From Butyrivibrio sp. INlla18 (GTDB taxonomy: Bacteria > Bacillota > Clostridia > Lachnospirales > Lachnospiraceae), in the NCBI RefSeq assembly GCF_900103635.1, contig NZ_FMXK01000004.1:186001-250000 (forward strand): a stretch of DNA of 64,000 bases. The letters are read 5' to 3'. Below, piece by piece: positions 62,888 through 64,000 of the stretch. The notes below the pieces were generated by a model. That model was not told the origin of the DNA. It saw nothing but the letters and a program-made list of their open reading frames with translations, and did no database searches. Numbering within the stretch: the first letter of the stretch is position 1; every line of letters begins with the position of its first letter. A program made the translations under genes and the position numbers.

Positions 62888-62908
62888 TGTTTCACAAAAC
62901 GTGAAACA
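62888..62908. promoter_or_regulatory. Split parS-like inverted repeat
   Basis: TGTTTCAC (62888-62895), AAAAC, GTGAAACA (62901-62908). The two 8-base arms are exactly the halves of the parS consensus TGTTTCACGTGAAACA, but separated by 5 bases. It starts 1 base after the last DnaA box. ParB binding to a split site is not established. Confidence 0.5.
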
Positions 62909-63065
62909 CCGCACCAGTGCTGGACTTCTTCGTTACTTTTACCCATATCTTTTACAATTTTTGTGTGGTAAGATTTGAATTGTTCTGAGGAACATAAAAA
63001 GAAGTGACCGATGATGGTACTCAAAAATGTTCTCGGATAATTTGTAAAGCAGGTGATAAAAGTAT

Positions 63066-64000
63066 ATGATGGGGCGAGTAACTATTAGTCATAATTTGGG
63101 GGAGGATTCTACCAATGTTTCCAATATCTTTATTGATGAATACATGCAGGACGCCAATGATGCGCAGATCAAGATTTACTTATTTTTACTGCGTATGATG
63201 AGCGCCAATCTGCCAACCAGCGTTTCAGCATTGGCAGATAAATTTAATCATACTGAGAAGGACGTAATTCGCGCCCTTAAGTACTGGGAAAAGAAAGAGC
63301 TTATCAGTCTTGAGTATGACGTTTCCGGTAACCTCACTGGAATCCATATGGAAGACATTGTGGCTCCACAGAACCTTGGACGTAGAAAGAGCGACACTGT
63401 TCTTAGAACTGTTTCTTCTCATAGAGAGAGCAGCTTTGAGGATCACAAGGAAGAGCTTCCTGAAGTTGTCGCACCTAGCAAGCCAAAGTATTCTGCAGCT
63501 CAGCTTCGTGCTTTCAAGCAGACAGAAGGTGCAAACATAGCGTTCCTTGCTGAGCAGTATTTTGGAAGGCCTCTTGCTTCTACTGAGATGCTTACTTTGT
63601 ACTACATCCATGATGAGCTCAAGTTCTCAGATGATCTTTTGGACTATCTGATGCAGTATTGCGTCGATAATCATAAAACTGATTTCAGGTATGTTGAGAA
63701 GGTAGCATTATCCTGGAGTCAGGAAGGCATCAAAACGCCAAAACAGGCACGCGCGGAAATCTACAAACATGATCCTGAAGTCATCAGTATCATGAAAGCC
63801 TTGGGAATGGACAACAGTCCTACTGAGAAGGAGGGGAACTTCATCAGCTCGTGGCGAGGGGAGTTGGGATTTTCGATGGATATCATTGCAGAAGCCTGCG
63901 ACCGCACTGTTATGGCAACCCAGAAGAATCGCTTGAAATATTGTGATAGCATTCTTCGCAGCTGGCATGAGAAAAAGGTTGAAACTAGGGAGGATATTGC
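63066..64000 (+). CDS. dnaD: DnaD-like replication initiation protein (partial)
   Basis: About 311 codons are present and the frame is open to the window edge. The N-terminal winged-helix DnaD domain (IYLFLLRMMSANLPTSVSAL, then KFNHTEKDVIRALKYWEKKE) occupies about residues 38-80. A linker follows, then a DnaB/DnaD C-terminal domain (IAFLAEQYFGRPLASTEMLT near 156-175; YVEKVALSWSQEGIKTPKQA near 212-231) and a second such copy near 255-305. DnaD helps DnaA and DnaB load the replicative helicase. ATG 63066 follows AGGTGA at about 10 bases. An inverted repeat TGTTC-TGAG-GAACA (62981-62994) lies upstream. The helicase gene dnaC often follows in related genomes but is outside the window. Confidence 0.88.
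   Translation, partial: MMGRVTISHNLGEDSTNVSNIFIDEYMQDANDAQIKIYLFLLRMMSANLPTSVSALADKFNHTEKDVIRALKYWEKKELISLEYDVSGNLTGIHMEDIVAPQNLGRRKSDTVLRTVSSHRESSFEDHKEELPEVVAPSKPKYSAAQLRAFKQTEGANIAFLAEQYFGRPLASTEMLTLYYIHDELKFSDDLLDYLMQYCVDNHKTDFRYVEKVALSWSQEGIKTPKQARAEIYKHDPEVISIMKALGMDNSPTEKEGNFISSWRGELGFSMDIIAEACDRTVMATQKNRLKYCDSILRSWHEKKVETREDI

Noticed and set aside
62888..62908. Canonical parS site
   Set aside because: The consensus halves are separated by 5 bases, so it is only parS-like.

Overview
The window looks like a chromosomal segment of a motile, low-to-moderate-GC Firmicute of the Lachnospiraceae (Butyrivibrio/Pseudobutyrivibrio-like). This is inferred from gene content and order: the Bacillus-like flagellar and comF genes, type III glutamine synthetase, GlgC/GlgD, ThiI with a cysteine desulfurase, IreB, DUF6465, strong GGAGG ribosome-binding sites and some TTG starts. 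No rRNA, insertion sequence, prophage or CRISPR array was seen. Almost all genes from 1 to about 61.1 kb lie on the minus strand. The exceptions are a yjfB-like gene, an HPr-like gene and one unknown gene. From 61.3 kb the genes run on the plus strand.

Layout. 0-7 kb: an unknown partial gene, yvyF, comF, recD2, then the basal-body set flgJ-like, flhP and flhO behind an mbl/mreB gene. A sigma-D-type promoter lies before flhP. 7-14 kb: uvrB-uvrA behind a LexA-box promoter, and a PP2C phosphatase, Ser/Thr kinase and small membrane protein operon. 14-19 kb: ftsE-ftsX-M23 hydrolase-S41 protease (cell-wall remodelling), preceded by a PucR/CdaR-like regulator. 19-25 kb: a sigma-D-driven YjfB-like gene, a CPBP protease, CvfB-like, acyl-ACP thioesterase, tRNA-Gln(CTG) and glnN. 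24.7-31.2 kb: mtaB-ireB-ruvX-DUF1292-rnjA-mltG-like-trmR-trhP, linking tRNA modification and RNA decay. 31.3-41 kb: an HPr-like gene; the heat-shock genes hrcA-grpE-dnaK-dnaJ with a perfect CIRCE element; then prmA-rsmE-cysteine desulfurase-thiI. 41-44 kb: a Lys/Ala-rich DUF6465 protein, an aminotransferase and a divergent U32-like protein.

44.2-48.7 kb is an AT-rich accessory cassette. It has two small secreted proteins, an orphan solute-binding lipoprotein, a membrane-anchored extracytoplasmic protein and a BlaI/BlaR1-type regulator pair with no beta-lactamase. 48.8-52.2 kb holds small regulatory and membrane genes (XRE regulators, DUF2975, CPBP) with palindromic operators. 52-61 kb returns to core genes: ABC exporter, mfd, pth, spoVG, glgD, glgC. 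Transcription then switches to the plus strand with murC and a dnaD-like gene that runs off the window.

The most notable non-coding signal is the 340-base gap between murC and dnaD. It holds two perfect DnaA boxes and several near-perfect ones, three of them abutting at a 9-base period, followed by two parS half-sites separated by 5 bases. This sits close to the point where gene polarity flips, so an origin-related or DnaA-regulatory role is plausible. The sequence alone does not prove it.
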